This document shows, one piece after another, positions 23,500 through 32,880 of a DNA stretch of 64,000 bases (position 1 is the stretch's first letter; every line of letters starts with the position of its first letter). Where the stretch lies: contig SMLU01000001.1 in assembly GCA_007859745.1 (NCBI GenBank), positions 2,418,001 to 2,482,000 of the forward strand, given 5' to 3'. The notes under the pieces are model-generated. The model was not told the origin of the DNA. It saw nothing but the letters and a program-made list of their open reading frames with translations, and did not search any database. This stretch comes from Phycisphaerae bacterium RAS1. Its GTDB lineage: Bacteria; Planctomycetota; Phycisphaerae; UBA1845; Fen-1342. The translations under genes were made by a program, and so were the position numbers.

Positions 23500-26400
23500 T
23501 CAGCCGCCCAGCAGTGCGACGAACGGGTTGATATCGAGCACGTCGACGTTTCCGTCGCCGTTGATATCGCCGTTGTTAATGTTGCAGCCGGGGAAGGCGG
23601 CGGCGTAGGCGACCGGGTCGGACAGGGCGAGCGTGAACGGGTTGATGTCGAGGATGTCCACGACGCCGTCGCAGTTCATGTCACCCAGCAGGCCCTCGCA
23701 CTCATCCGGGATGCCGTTCATGTTGGCGTCCTGGCTGAAGGGCGTGCCGCCTTCGTACGTCACGGCGACGCGGATGAACGAGGGCGGATTGCAGACGTTC
23801 GGGTCCACCGACGCCGATGCGATCATGTTGATGACCGCGTTGCCGCCGGCGACCGCCGCGTTGTAGGCCGACGCGGTCATCGTGAGCTGATCCGGCTGGC
23901 CGGTGGCATGACAATCCGCGAACGGCGTGTCGAAGACGATGCCGACGGCGGTGCCGTTGATGTCCACCGCGACGTTCTCGCTGGTGAGGTTGAAGTCGCC
24001 GCGGGCCACGAAGTCGAGCGTGACCGTGCCGACCGCCGCCGGCGGCGCGATGAGCGTGTAACTCTGCGGCGAACCCGCGCCGATCGGGGACAGGTTCGGC
24101 GACGCGGACGAGTAGATCGAGGTCAGGTCGCACGGATTATCCGGAATGCCGTTGTTGTTGCAGTCCTGCGAGAAGCCGCTGGTGATGTCGCAATCATCCG
24201 GGATGCCGTTGCCATTGCAGTCAATGGCGGCTCCGGACGCCAGGTCACAGGGGTCCGGGATGCCGTTACCGTTGCAATCCGGCGAGGTTCCCGCGCTGAT
24301 ATCGCAGGAATCCGGGACGCCGTTGCCATTGCAGTCGGGCGAGGTTCCCGAACTGATGTCGCAGGAATCCGGGACGCCGTTGCCATTGCAGTCGAGAGCG
24401 ACGCCGGAGGCGATGTCGCAGGAGTCGGGGATGGCGTTGGCATTGCAGTCGGGCGTGCCGGCGGCGATGTCGCAATCATCCGGGATGTCGTTGTTGTTGC
24501 AGTCGTCCTCGCACTGGTCGGGGATCAGGTTCGCGTTGCAATCCAGCGAACCGCCGCAGTTGGGCGGCGAGCAGCCAGGGTTCGAGCAACTGATGTCGCA
24601 GGCGTCCGGAATGCCGTTGGCGTTGCAGTCGCCGGGGCCCAGGCCGCAGACCCAGGTGGCCCAGGTGTTGATCGTGGAACGCGCGTACTCCTGCACCGTG
24701 AACATCGTGAGCTGATCGACGGGGTCGAGCGTGGTCATGCTGTAGTCGCCCCAGCGATTGCGGCCGAAGCTGTCGATGAGGTTGTACTGGTTGTCGCCGC
24801 TCTTGAAGAGAATCGGCGTGGCCATTTCACCCGGCGGGTCGCTGGTGATGCGGCCGGTGTAGTAGCAGCCGGCGAACTGGCTGGCGCTGGTGCCGGTGAA
24901 GCCCATCACGGCGTTGCCGGCGCTGTTGACCATGATCGAGGGGAAGAGGTAGTGGCGAACGGCATCGGTGACCGTGCCCTGCTGGATGACGGTGTTGGTC
25001 GTGGCATTGATTTCATACCAGCGGGCGGCGGCGCGGCCGCTCGAAGCGATGCAGTGCGCGGCCCAGATCGAATTGTTGCGATAGACCGCGTTCATGATGC
25101 GCGCGTCCACGCTGTCGAGCGGCGTGGTGCTGCCCTGGGCGGGCGCGTCCGGCGGATCGCTGTAGCCGGCCACGGTCACGTTGAACGGACCGGCGAGCGT
25201 CGGGGCGGTCAGCGGCGGGTTCACGCGGCGGATGCGGACGCTCGTGCCGGTGTTGCGCGAGAGGAAGTACTCGCCGGCGGGCGTGCCGAAGGTGACGCAG
25301 GGCTGAATCGCGTTCTCCGCGCTGGAGATGCCGCGGAAGGCCGTCACCGTTCCCAGGCTGGGGACCGCGGCGATGAGCGGGGCCTTGTCAATGGCCCAGA
25401 TGGTGCAGCCGGAGCCGGAACCGGTCATGAACGCCGTGATGTAGATGCCGTTCTGATCGAATCCCAGCGTCGGGTAATCCGGGGAGCGGCCGGCGTCGGT
25501 GCCTTGCGGGGCGATGTAGTTGGTCTTGAAGAACGCGCCGGCCGGGTTGTTGGTGGTGGACACGGCCAGGTAGATGCGCGTGTTGAAATCCGTCGCCATG
25601 ATGATCCAGCGGTCGGCGAAATGGTCGTAGCAGAGGCGCGGGTCGCCGACGCCGGCGCCGAAGAACGTGCCCAGGTTGATCGTCTGGACGGTGGCGCCGG
25701 TGGTCTTATTGAGCACGCGATAGACGGTGTTGACCACTTCGCAGAAGTGCGACGTGCCGACCGCGCCGTGCGTATCGGGCGGGAAACTGGCCGAACTGCC
25801 CTCGCCGTAGAAAATGCCGCGGTACGTGCGGACGATCACGGGCGCCGTACCCGAACCGCCGCGGACGCCGCCGGCGGAGGCGCCGTCCTCGACCGGCTCT
25901 TCATGAGAGCGATCGATGCTCTGCGGCGGGGGCATGGCGCCGATCGCGTCGAATTCGCCGCTGCCCTCTTCCCAGAACAGTCCGGCGTAGCCGGACGCGG
26001 TCAGGTTCGTGTCGGGCAGGACATCTTCGAAATCGAGAATGGTCAGCTCTTCGGCTTCCTCGTCGTGCGGGCGGAACGCGAAGTCGTCCATGCCGTACCA
26101 GCCGGCGCCGTCGTACGCGACGCACGCCTTGACGGCGACGCGGTCCACGTTCTGGAAGTTGGCGGCCAGCCACTGCGGCTTCGTGCTCAGAGTCCAGAGC
26201 CACTCAGACTCGGCCACTGGCAGGCCGTTACGATAGCCGATGAGCTGCAGCCCGGGCGCCCAGACGCCCTCGCCGGCGTGTCCGGTGAAGTTGGCACCGA
26301 GGAAGTCGGTCGGCTCGGGGAACGAGATCGACATGGAGGTGTCGCCCCACTTATTGACGACGTTTCGGTCCCCGGACGCGGGATAGTACGTCGCGCGATC

Positions 26401-26634
26401 CGACGGGACGACCCACTGGCCCTTCTTTCCGGTCCGATCGTGCTTGTTAAGAGCCTTGACGGGATTGACTTGGGCGCGGGCCTCGGCCTGTTCGAACGTC
26501 TCGACGACGCCTTGGCCGAAGGTCGAGGGGTCGAGCTTCTCACCGGTCGTTATCGGCTCCTGGCCGTCCGCCCAGCCGATACAGCAGCAGACATACAGCG
26601 CGACGCTGCAAGACGCGATGCGTGCAGGGATCAT
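23500..26634 (-). CDS. large secreted protein with TSP3-like Ca-binding repeats and dockerin-like tail
   Basis: 1044 aa from ATG 26634. Signal peptide MIPARIASCSVALYVCCCIG ends near ADGQ. Residues about 45-640 form an unrecognised beta-rich ectodomain that includes SFPPDTHGAVGTSHFCEVVN and NRWGDYSMTTLDP, as in surface proteins that hold a cell-wall/adhesion-type propeller. Residues about 665-838 hold some nine tandem copies of DCNxNGIPDxCDIxxG, a thrombospondin-3-like calcium-binding array. The last 62 residues are the dockerin-like module: DMNCDGVVDILD, ALSDPVAYAAAFPGC and DINGDGNVDVLD. Likely a surface or extracellular structural/adhesive protein. A terminator follows the gene. Confidence 0.87.
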   Translation of the reverse strand: MIPARIASCSVALYVCCCIGWADGQEPITTGEKLDPSTFGQGVVETFEQAEARAQVNPVKALNKHDRTGKKGQWVVPSDRATYYPASGDRNVVNKWGDTSMSISFPEPTDFLGANFTGHAGEGVWAPGLQLIGYRNGLPVAESEWLWTLSTKPQWLAANFQNVDRVAVKACVAYDGAGWYGMDDFAFRPHDEEAEELTILDFEDVLPDTNLTASGYAGLFWEEGSGEFDAIGAMPPPQSIDRSHEEPVEDGASAGGVRGGSGTAPVIVRTYRGIFYGEGSSASFPPDTHGAVGTSHFCEVVNTVYRVLNKTTGATVQTINLGTFFGAGVGDPRLCYDHFADRWIIMATDFNTRIYLAVSTTNNPAGAFFKTNYIAPQGTDAGRSPDYPTLGFDQNGIYITAFMTGSGSGCTIWAIDKAPLIAAVPSLGTVTAFRGISSAENAIQPCVTFGTPAGEYFLSRNTGTSVRIRRVNPPLTAPTLAGPFNVTVAGYSDPPDAPAQGSTTPLDSVDARIMNAVYRNNSIWAAHCIASSGRAAARWYEINATTNTVIQQGTVTDAVRHYLFPSIMVNSAGNAVMGFTGTSASQFAGCYYTGRITSDPPGEMATPILFKSGDNQYNLIDSFGRNRWGDYSMTTLDPVDQLTMFTVQEYARSTINTWATWVCGLGPGDCNANGIPDACDISCSNPGCSPPNCGGSLDCNANLIPDQCEDDCNNNDIPDDCDIAAGTPDCNANAIPDSCDIASGVALDCNGNGVPDSCDISSGTSPDCNGNGVPDSCDISAGTSPDCNGNGIPDPCDLASGAAIDCNGNGIPDDCDITSGFSQDCNNNGIPDNPCDLTSIYSSASPNLSPIGAGSPQSYTLIAPPAAVGTVTLDFVARGDFNLTSENVAVDINGTAVGIVFDTPFADCHATGQPDQLTMTASAYNAAVAGGNAVINMIASASVDPNVCNPPSFIRVAVTYEGGTPFSQDANMNGIPDECEGLLGDMNCDGVVDILDINPFTLALSDPVAYAAAFPGCNINNGDINGDGNVDVLDINPFVALLGG

Positions 26635-27030
26635 TTGGTGCTCTCGCTATGTAAATAGAATGCCCGTTCCCGGCCCACGGCGTGGCCCGAATCTGCCCAG
26701 CGCAGCTTCAAAACTCCTGCCGTACTCCGGGTTCACGTCATTCTACCACGACCGGCCGGGGCCTGTCTCGGAAAAAATCAGACCCGGGCGGGGCGGGGCG
26801 CATCGCGATCGCGCTTGCGATCGGCGGCGTCTTTCCGAACCCGCCGCGCCGAGCGGCGGGTTGAGTAGCGCTAGCGATCGGCGCTCTACAGGCCGCGGAC
26901 GTCACCCCGCCGCCGCTTGGTGCGGCGGGTTCGGACGGATCGCCACCGGAACCGGATGCACCCGGAGCGGCGGGTTGCGGCGGGTGCGGTTAACGGGATA
27001 ATGCAGAACTTCGGCGAACCAGCCGAATTT
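26635..27030. other. gene-free region between the large secreted-protein gene and tRNA-Ser
   Basis: 396 bp. It contains family A copy 4 (26835-26934). The remainder shows no gene or clear promoter. Confidence 0.6.
26835..26934. repeat. bipartite palindromic element, family A copy 4
   Basis: 100 bp. The left arm has one change (CCGAGCGGCGGGTTG), and the right arm has three extra bases (CCGCCGCCGCTTGGTGCGGC). The core is diverged. It lies 96 bp before tRNA-Ser. Confidence 0.85.
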
Positions 27031-27117
27031 GGAGTGGTGTCCGAGCGGCTGAAGGAGCACGCTTGGAAAGCGTGTGTACGGGAAACTGTACCGCGGGTTC
27101 GAATCCCGCCCACTCCG
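27031..27117 (+). tRNA. tRNA-Ser (GGA anticodon)
   Basis: 87 nt. The acceptor stem GGAGTGG pairs with CCACTCC, followed by G as discriminator base. The anticodon loop is CTTGGAAAG with anticodon GGA. A long variable arm (TGTACGGGAAACTGTAC region) is typical of class II tRNA-Ser, and the T-arm is GCGGGTTCGAATCCCGC. CCA is not encoded. Confidence 0.95.
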
Positions 27118-27235
27118 GTGAACAGGCTAGTGCTGGGTGCTGCGTGCTGGGCGCTCGCAGGCGAGCGCCATCGGCGACGCAGCGACGCGGCACTCGGCAC
27201 GTCGCATCCAGCGCGTTGATTTCCCAGGAACGCGA

Positions 27236-28327
27236 ATGAAGATCGTCAACATCTGCGGCGCGCGGCCGAACTTCATGAAGATCGCGCCGCTCATGGCCGC
27301 CTACAGGCGCTACCCGCACATCCAGCCCTTGCTGGTCCACACCGGCCAGCACTATGACGAGAAGATGTCGGACCTCTTCTTTCGCCAACTCGGCATTCCC
27401 GAGCCGGACATCAACCTCGAAGTCGGCTCGGCGACGCACGCGGTGCAGACGGCGCAGATCATGACGCGCTTCGAGCCGGTGATCAGCGAGCACAAGCCCG
27501 ACTGGGTGGTGGTCGTCGGCGACGTGAACAGCACGATCGCCTGCGCGCTGGTCGCCTCCAAGCTGGGCGTGAAGGTCGCGCACGTCGAGGCGGGGCTGCG
27601 CAGCTTCGACCGCGACATGCCTGAAGAGATCAATCGCCTGCTGACGGACGCCATTTCCGACCTGCTGCTGGTGAGCGAGCCCAGCGGGGTCGCGAATCTG
27701 AAGCGCGAAGGCGTCGGCGAGGAGAAAATCCACTTCGTCGGCAACGTCATGATCGACACGTTGAGGGCCAACCTGGAGCAGGCCGACCGCTCGCCTATCC
27801 TGGAGACGCTCGGCCTGACCGCCGGGCAATACAACGTCGTCACGCTGCACCGGCCCAGCAACGTGGACGACGCGGCGACGCTGGGGCGAATCGCCGACGC
27901 CTTTGAGGAGGTCCAGAAGGACCTGCCGATCGTGTTTCCGATGCATCCGCGGACGGTGAACAACCTGGGCCGGTTGGGGCTGGCGGAGCGCTTCAAGGCG
28001 ATGAAGCGCCTGAAGATCATCGAGCCTCTGGGCTACCTGGATTTCCTCAAGCTGACCGGCCGCGCCGCCGTCGTTCTGACCGATTCGGGCGGAATTCAGG
28101 AGGAAACGACGATTCTCGGCGTGTGGTGTCTGACGCTGCGCGAGAACACCGAGCGCCCGGTCACGATCACCAGCGGGACGAATGCGCTGGTCGGCACGGA
28201 CGCGGCGAAGATCCTGACCGAGTACCGCCGCTGCCGCCTGACGAAACTGATCCATCCGCGCGTCCCGGAGAAATGGGACGGCCGCGCCGCGGAGCGGATT
28301 GCGGAGGTCATCTCGCGTTTGGCTTAG
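27236..28327 (+). CDS. wecB: UDP-N-acetylglucosamine 2-epimerase (non-hydrolysing)
   Basis: Interconverts UDP-GlcNAc and UDP-ManNAc in the cytoplasm, supplying ManNAc for surface polysaccharides. 363 aa from ATG 27236, with AGGAA upstream. The family start MKIVNICGARPNFMK is followed by VHTGQHYDEKMSD, VVVGDVNSTIACAL, AHVEAGLRSFDRDMPEEINR, VTLHRPSNVD, FPMHPRT and LTDSGGIQEETTILG, all in order and at the usual distances. It stands alone, with a tRNA upstream and repeats downstream; no polysaccharide gene cluster is visible. Confidence 0.94.
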   Translation: MKIVNICGARPNFMKIAPLMAAYRRYPHIQPLLVHTGQHYDEKMSDLFFRQLGIPEPDINLEVGSATHAVQTAQIMTRFEPVISEHKPDWVVVVGDVNSTIACALVASKLGVKVAHVEAGLRSFDRDMPEEINRLLTDAISDLLLVSEPSGVANLKREGVGEEKIHFVGNVMIDTLRANLEQADRSPILETLGLTAGQYNVVTLHRPSNVDDAATLGRIADAFEEVQKDLPIVFPMHPRTVNNLGRLGLAERFKAMKRLKIIEPLGYLDFLKLTGRAAVVLTDSGGIQEETTILGVWCLTLRENTERPVTITSGTNALVGTDAAKILTEYRRCRLTKLIHPRVPEKWDGRAAERIAEVISRLA

Positions 28328-28672
28328 CGTTCCGTCGCACGATGATCTTTCGTGGGGAGCATCGGCCTCTGGCCGGTGCGAACGCGCGTCAAGTTCGGGC
28401 GCCGCGTGGCAGCCGCGGCAAACTGGACCGGAACCGACGACGGGCGTGGCCAAAGTACTTGGCAGAAGCCGCGGGCCGGGCCGTTTTTCCGAACCCACCG
28501 CGCCAAGCGGCGGGTTGACGATCGGAGACGAGCGGCGCCGAATAGCCCGGGGACGTCAACCCGCCGCTTGGCGCGGCGGGTTCGGACAGATATGCCCGCC
28601 GAGCCTGCCAGAATCTCTCGTCACCCCGCCGACGATGTAGCCGCCCGAGTGAACTCGCCGTGAACGGGGCGG
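28328..28672. other. gene-free region between wecB and the ECF sigma gene
   Basis: 345 bp. It holds a fragment related to family J (GGGGAGCATCGGCCTCTGGC, about 28352-28378) and family A copy 5 (28489-28585). No ORF supported. Confidence 0.6.
28489..28585. repeat. 97-bp bipartite palindromic element, family A copy 5
   Basis: CCGAACCCACCGCGCCAAGC arm (one change), core GAGACGAGCGGCGCCG and intact right arm. Exactly 97 bp. Confidence 0.9.
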
Positions 28673-29311
28673 ATGAGTATAGAATCTACGGTCATGGCCT
28701 CTTCCCCGGACGAGCGCATTGCGCGAGCCATCGCGGGCGACACCGAGGCGGCGTCGTCGCTTCTGCGCGAGTACGCCCCGCGGCTGCGGGCGCAGCTCTC
28801 GATCGACCCGCGCTGGCAGAGCGTGCTGGACGCCGACGACGTGCTTCAGGTGACGTTTCTCGAGTGCTTTCTCAAGATCAAGTCGTTTCAGCCCGGCGGG
28901 TCGGGGGCGTTCTACGGCTGGCTGCGGCGCATCGCGGAAAACAACCTGCGCGACGCGGTGAAGGGGCTGGAGGCCCAGAAGCGTCCGCCGCCCGCCGTGC
29001 AGGCGGCCCGCGGCAAATCAGACGAATCGTTCGTAGCGCTGTACGACCTGCTTCGGGTGACGAGCGCGACGCCCAGCCGGGCGGTCGGCGCCGGCGAGAT
29101 GGCGGGTGCACTGGAACGGGCCTTGGCCGCGCTTCCGGCGGACTACGCCCAGATCATTCGCGCGTATGATCTCGAGGGCCGGCCGATCGCCGAGGTGGCC
29201 GCGGAGACGAAACGCTCGCCGGGCGCCATTCACATGCTTCGGGCGCGGGCGCACGACCGGCTGCGCGAGCTGCTCGGGTCGCCTTCCGATTTTTTCTCGC
29301 GCGGTGCGTGA
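28673..29311 (+). CDS. ECF-type RNA polymerase sigma factor
   Basis: 212 aa; ATG 28673 is chosen, with ATG 28694 (MASSPDERIARAI) as alternative. Sigma2 region: DADDVLQVTFLECFLKIKSF with the following W-L-R-R-I-A-x-N-N-L. Sigma4 region: ALPADYAQIIRAYDLEGRPI and a helix-turn-helix KRSPGAIHMLRARAHDRLRE. It directs RNA polymerase to specific promoters. The next gene, 45 nt on, is a Ser/Thr kinase, the arrangement known for planctomycete ECF groups thought to be controlled by kinase signalling rather than by an anti-sigma factor. No anti-sigma gene is nearby. Confidence 0.9.
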   Translation: MSIESTVMASSPDERIARAIAGDTEAASSLLREYAPRLRAQLSIDPRWQSVLDADDVLQVTFLECFLKIKSFQPGGSGAFYGWLRRIAENNLRDAVKGLEAQKRPPPAVQAARGKSDESFVALYDLLRVTSATPSRAVGAGEMAGALERALAALPADYAQIIRAYDLEGRPIAEVAAETKRSPGAIHMLRARAHDRLRELLGSPSDFFSRGA

Positions 29312-29356
29312 AGCCTGTGCCGGTTTCTCGCTGCTGATCCTTCGGGCCGAGGGATT

Positions 29357-32050
29357 ATGTCGAGTTCTTCCGAGCCGCCGAATCGCGATGACGACCTGGT
29401 GACCGCCGCCGCCCGGCAGATTGAGACGCTGCGCGCCGCCGACGAGGCGCGGGTTGAGGCGTCGCGCCGCGCGCATGCGTTCGCCGGGTACGAGCTGCTG
29501 GGCGAGCGGCATCGCGGCGGGCAAGGCGTGGTGTACGAAGCGCTGCAGCGGGCCACGAAGCGGAAGGTCGCCATCAAGGTCCTCTACGACGGGCCGGAGG
29601 CGGGGCTGACCAGCCGGCGGCGCTTCGAGCGCGAAGTCGAAATTCTCAGCCAGCTTCGCCATCCGAACATCGTCACGGTGCACGACAGCGGCGAGACGGA
29701 GGGGCGTTTCTTCTACGTGATGGACCTGGTCCAGGGAGTTCCGCTGGATCGCTGGTTCGAAGCCCGCCGGGCCCAGCGGGACGCCGAGGGGTCCTGGTAC
29801 AAGACCAGCCGCGCGACGATCGAGCCGACGCTCACGCTGTTCGCGAAGATCTGCGACGCGGTCAACGCCGCCCACCTGCGCGGCGTCATTCATCGCGACC
29901 TCAAGCCGGGCAACGTCCTGATTGACGGCGCCGGCGAGCCGCGCGTGCTGGACTTCGGTCTGGCGAAATTCACGGTGGCGCTGCCGGATGATCCGTCGTC
30001 GATGGTCACGATGACGCAAACCGGGCAGTTCATCGGCTCGCTGCCCTGGTCCAGCCCGGAGCAGGCCTCCGGCGCCGCCAGCGACACGGATACGCGCACC
30101 GACGTTTACGCCCTCGGCGTGCTGCTCTACCAGGCGATCACCGGGCAATACCCCTATCGCGTCGTCGGAAGCATCAGCGACGTGGTGCACGAAATCTGCC
30201 ACACGGAGCCGAAATCACTGCAAGCGACGCTGCGCGACAGCGTCGCGACGGCGCGCGGCGCGGCGCGGCTGCGGCTGGTGGATGACGAACTGGAGACGAT
30301 CGTCGCCAAATGCCTGAGCAAGGACCGCGAGCGCCGTTACCAGACAGCCGGCGACCTGGCGCGCGACTTGCGGCATTACCTCAGCCGCGAGCCGATCGAA
30401 GCGCGGCGCGACAGCCGCTGGTACATCCTGAAGAAGCAGTTGGCGCGGCACCGGATCGCGGTCGGCGTGGCGGCGGCGTTCGTCGTGACGGTCACCGCCG
30501 GTCTGGCGGTTTCGCTCAACTTCTGGCGGCAGGCCAGCGTACAGCGCGACCTGGCGCTGAGGAATGAGCAGGCGGCCAGGAAGCGATTCGATGAAGTCCG
30601 CAAGCTGGCGCGCGTGTTCATCTTCGACATGAACGACCGCATCGCGCCGCTGGCGGGCGCGACGCCCGTGCGGCAGGCGCTGGTCTCCACCGCGCTCAAG
30701 TATCTCGAAAGCCTGGCCCTCGACGCCGGCGACGACGCGGAGCTGCTCTCCGAGCTGGCCGACAGCTACGACCGCATCGGCGACGTGCAGGGAAATCCCG
30801 GCGCACCCAATCTGAACGACTCCGCCGGCGCGATGGCGAGCTATGAAAAGGCGCTCGCCCTGAGACGCAAGCTTCTGGAGGCCGATCCGAAGAACCCGGA
30901 GCGGTTGCGAAGCCTGTCGAAGACGCAACTGAACATCGGCGACATGCTGAACGTCGTCGGCCGCCTCCAGGACGGGCTGGCGCAGTATGACGCCAGCCGG
31001 GCGCTCATCCAGCCGCTTTACGACGCGGCTCCCGGCGATCCGCGCCTGATCCGCGACCTGGCGATCGTGCTGGACCGGATCGCGAACGGGCACGAACAGA
31101 TGGGGCGCTTCGACGCGGCCCTGGACGCCGTCCGCGCCAGCCGCGAGCTGCACCGACAGTTCCTGAAGGCCCTGCCCGAGAACAAGGGCCGGCGGACCAA
31201 CCTGGCCAGCGCCGACATGCACCTGGGCGACATCCTGCTCAACCTGGGTCGACCCGGCGAGGCGCTCGAATGCTATCGCTCCGCGGCCGGGCAACTGGCG
31301 GCGCTGGCGGATGAGGACCCCGCCAATACGCGGCGGCAGCGCGACGTGGCCCTGGCGCAGGAGCGGATCGGCAACGCCGCGTTCGAGCTCGGCTGCTATG
31401 ACGACGCGCTGCCGATTTACGAGCGCCGCGTGGAGACCGCCCGCCAGCTTCTGGAGGCCGATCCGACCAACGCGATGCTGCGATTCGACCTGCCGATCTG
31501 CTGCTCGCAGCTCGGGATTCTCCTGCTGCAACTGGATCGGCCGGCCGAGGCGCTCGAGTGGTTTCTGGACAGCGCCGCGGCGGCGCAGGAAGTCGCCCAG
31601 GCCAATCCCGGCAATCGCGACGCGCGCCTGAGCGTCGCGATGCGACTATTCCAGGTGGGCGACGCGCTGGCGAAGCTTCGGCGAAACGAGACGGCGGAAG
31701 CCGTGTATCGCGACGTGCTGGCGATGTACGACGAGCTATGCGAAGCCGATCCGGACAACGCCGACGCCGCCACCTACGCCGCGCGAACCTGCTTCAACCT
31801 CGGCGCCGTCACGCAGAACCGCGCCGAGCTGGCGCCGCCGGAGCAGGCGATCGAGCTGCTCCGCGCGGCGCGAAAGTGGTACGTGCGCTGCGGCGAGACG
31901 TTCGAGGCCATGCAGAAACGCGGAATGGGCGGGACGGACGGGGCCCGGGCCGTCACGTTCGTACCCGAGACGATCGCGAAATGCGACGAGGCGATCGCCG
32001 AGTGCGTCCGCCGCGCCGCCGCGGCGACTCAGCCCGCGAGCGGCTCGTAG
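29357..32050 (+). CDS. transmembrane serine/threonine protein kinase with TPR-like sensor
   Basis: 897 aa. The cytoplasmic kinase domain (about residues 44-340) has the glycine loop RGGQGVVYEA, the Lys in KVAIKVL, the catalytic HRDLKPGNVL, DFGLAKF and the SPEQASG activation-loop end with TDVYALGVLLYQAITG. One transmembrane helix follows (about 370-392, IAVGVAAAFVVTVTAGLAV). The remaining 500 residues are helical TPR-like repeats with the pattern LLEADPxNxxLRxxLxxxxxxLGxxLxxLGRxxEAL. Placed after the ECF sigma gene, it probably passes an external or protein-binding signal to that sigma factor, directly or indirectly. Confidence 0.92.
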   Translation: MSSSSEPPNRDDDLVTAAARQIETLRAADEARVEASRRAHAFAGYELLGERHRGGQGVVYEALQRATKRKVAIKVLYDGPEAGLTSRRRFEREVEILSQLRHPNIVTVHDSGETEGRFFYVMDLVQGVPLDRWFEARRAQRDAEGSWYKTSRATIEPTLTLFAKICDAVNAAHLRGVIHRDLKPGNVLIDGAGEPRVLDFGLAKFTVALPDDPSSMVTMTQTGQFIGSLPWSSPEQASGAASDTDTRTDVYALGVLLYQAITGQYPYRVVGSISDVVHEICHTEPKSLQATLRDSVATARGAARLRLVDDELETIVAKCLSKDRERRYQTAGDLARDLRHYLSREPIEARRDSRWYILKKQLARHRIAVGVAAAFVVTVTAGLAVSLNFWRQASVQRDLALRNEQAARKRFDEVRKLARVFIFDMNDRIAPLAGATPVRQALVSTALKYLESLALDAGDDAELLSELADSYDRIGDVQGNPGAPNLNDSAGAMASYEKALALRRKLLEADPKNPERLRSLSKTQLNIGDMLNVVGRLQDGLAQYDASRALIQPLYDAAPGDPRLIRDLAIVLDRIANGHEQMGRFDAALDAVRASRELHRQFLKALPENKGRRTNLASADMHLGDILLNLGRPGEALECYRSAAGQLAALADEDPANTRRQRDVALAQERIGNAAFELGCYDDALPIYERRVETARQLLEADPTNAMLRFDLPICCSQLGILLLQLDRPAEALEWFLDSAAAAQEVAQANPGNRDARLSVAMRLFQVGDALAKLRRNETAEAVYRDVLAMYDELCEADPDNADAATYAARTCFNLGAVTQNRAELAPPEQAIELLRAARKWYVRCGETFEAMQKRGMGGTDGARAVTFVPETIAKCDEAIAECVRRAAAATQPASGS

Positions 32051-32051
32051 C

Positions 32052-32648
32052 ATGTTCACGAACCCGATCATCCCGGTGACGCTCGCCGGACGCCATGTGC
32101 GGCTGGCGCCGCTGACGCTGGAGCACGCGCCCGGGCTGCTGGCCGCGGGGCGCGACGAGCCGATCTGGACCTGGCTGATTCGCGAGCCGCTGCGCAGCGT
32201 CGACGATGCGCGGGGGTATATCTCCGATGCGCTGGAGCAGCAGGCGCGCGGGACGCAGCTTGCGTTCGTCACGCTGGACGCGGCGTGCGGCGAAGTGATC
32301 GGCTCGACGCGCTACCTGAACATCTTGCCGGCCGACCGCGTGCTGGAGATCGGTTGGACGTGGCTGAGCGTTGCGCGGCAGCGCACCGCCGCCAATACGG
32401 AGTGCAAGTACCTGCTGCTGCGGCACGCGTTTGAGACGCTGGGTGCGCTGCGCGTGCAGCTTAAGACGGATCTTTTGAATGAGAAGTCGCAGCGGGCGAT
32501 CGAGCGCATCGGCGGGTTGCGCGAGGGCGTCCTGCGGCGCTACCAGGCCACGCGCGGCGGACGGCAGCGGGACACGGTGATGTACAGCATCCTTTCAGAG
32601 GAATGGCCGGCGGTTAAGGCACGGCTGGAGAGGTTGCTGGTCGGGTGA
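32052..32648 (+). CDS. GNAT-family N-acetyltransferase (RimJ/RimL type)
   Basis: 198 aa, starting one base after the kinase stop, so translationally coupled. GNAT features: LAPLTLEHAPGLLA at the start, GEVIGSTRYLNI, EIGWTWLSVARQRTAANTEC (acetyl-CoA-binding beta4/alpha3 region) and LKTDLLNEKSQRAIERIGG, typical of the RimJ/RimL subfamily. The acceptor could be a protein N-terminus or a small amine. Membership in the sigma/kinase unit may be only transcriptional. Confidence 0.87.
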   Translation: MFTNPIIPVTLAGRHVRLAPLTLEHAPGLLAAGRDEPIWTWLIREPLRSVDDARGYISDALEQQARGTQLAFVTLDAACGEVIGSTRYLNILPADRVLEIGWTWLSVARQRTAANTECKYLLLRHAFETLGALRVQLKTDLLNEKSQRAIERIGGLREGVLRRYQATRGGRQRDTVMYSILSEEWPAVKARLERLLVG

Positions 32649-32732
32649 GACCTGATGGGCGGCGCGGATCAGGCGCACACGGCGCGGCGAACGACGGTAC
32701 TACAGGCGATCTGACGCCGGTGAAGCCGGTAC

Positions 32733-32763
32733 GTCAACCCGCCGCTTGGCGCGGCGGGTTCGG
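32733..32763. repeat. right half of a family A element
   Basis: Only the right arm (GTCAACCCGCCGCTTGGCGC then GGCGGGTTCGG) is present. The left arm and core are missing, and GCCGGTGAAGCCGGT stands in their place. A family I fragment follows at 32774-32791. Confidence 0.75.
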
Positions 32764-32880
32764 ACGAACGGCTGCGACCGTGAGGGAGCGGTCGGCGGCG
32801 GTCTGGCGGTTGCGTGCAGAACGCCGCGCTGTCAGATTATCGTCCGAGGACTATCCGCCGCCCCCTTTATGGAGTTTGAC

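Noticed and set aside
24120-24645. Regular DNA repeats resembling a minisatellite or CRISPR
   Set aside because: They are codon-aligned and encode DCNxNGIPDxCD calcium-binding units within an open frame.
23230-26658. Plus-strand ORF of 1142 codons over the large secreted-protein gene
   Set aside because: Arg/Val/Ala/Asp-only composition typical of an antisense shadow in GC-rich DNA; the minus strand has a signal peptide, calcium repeats and a dockerin-like tail.
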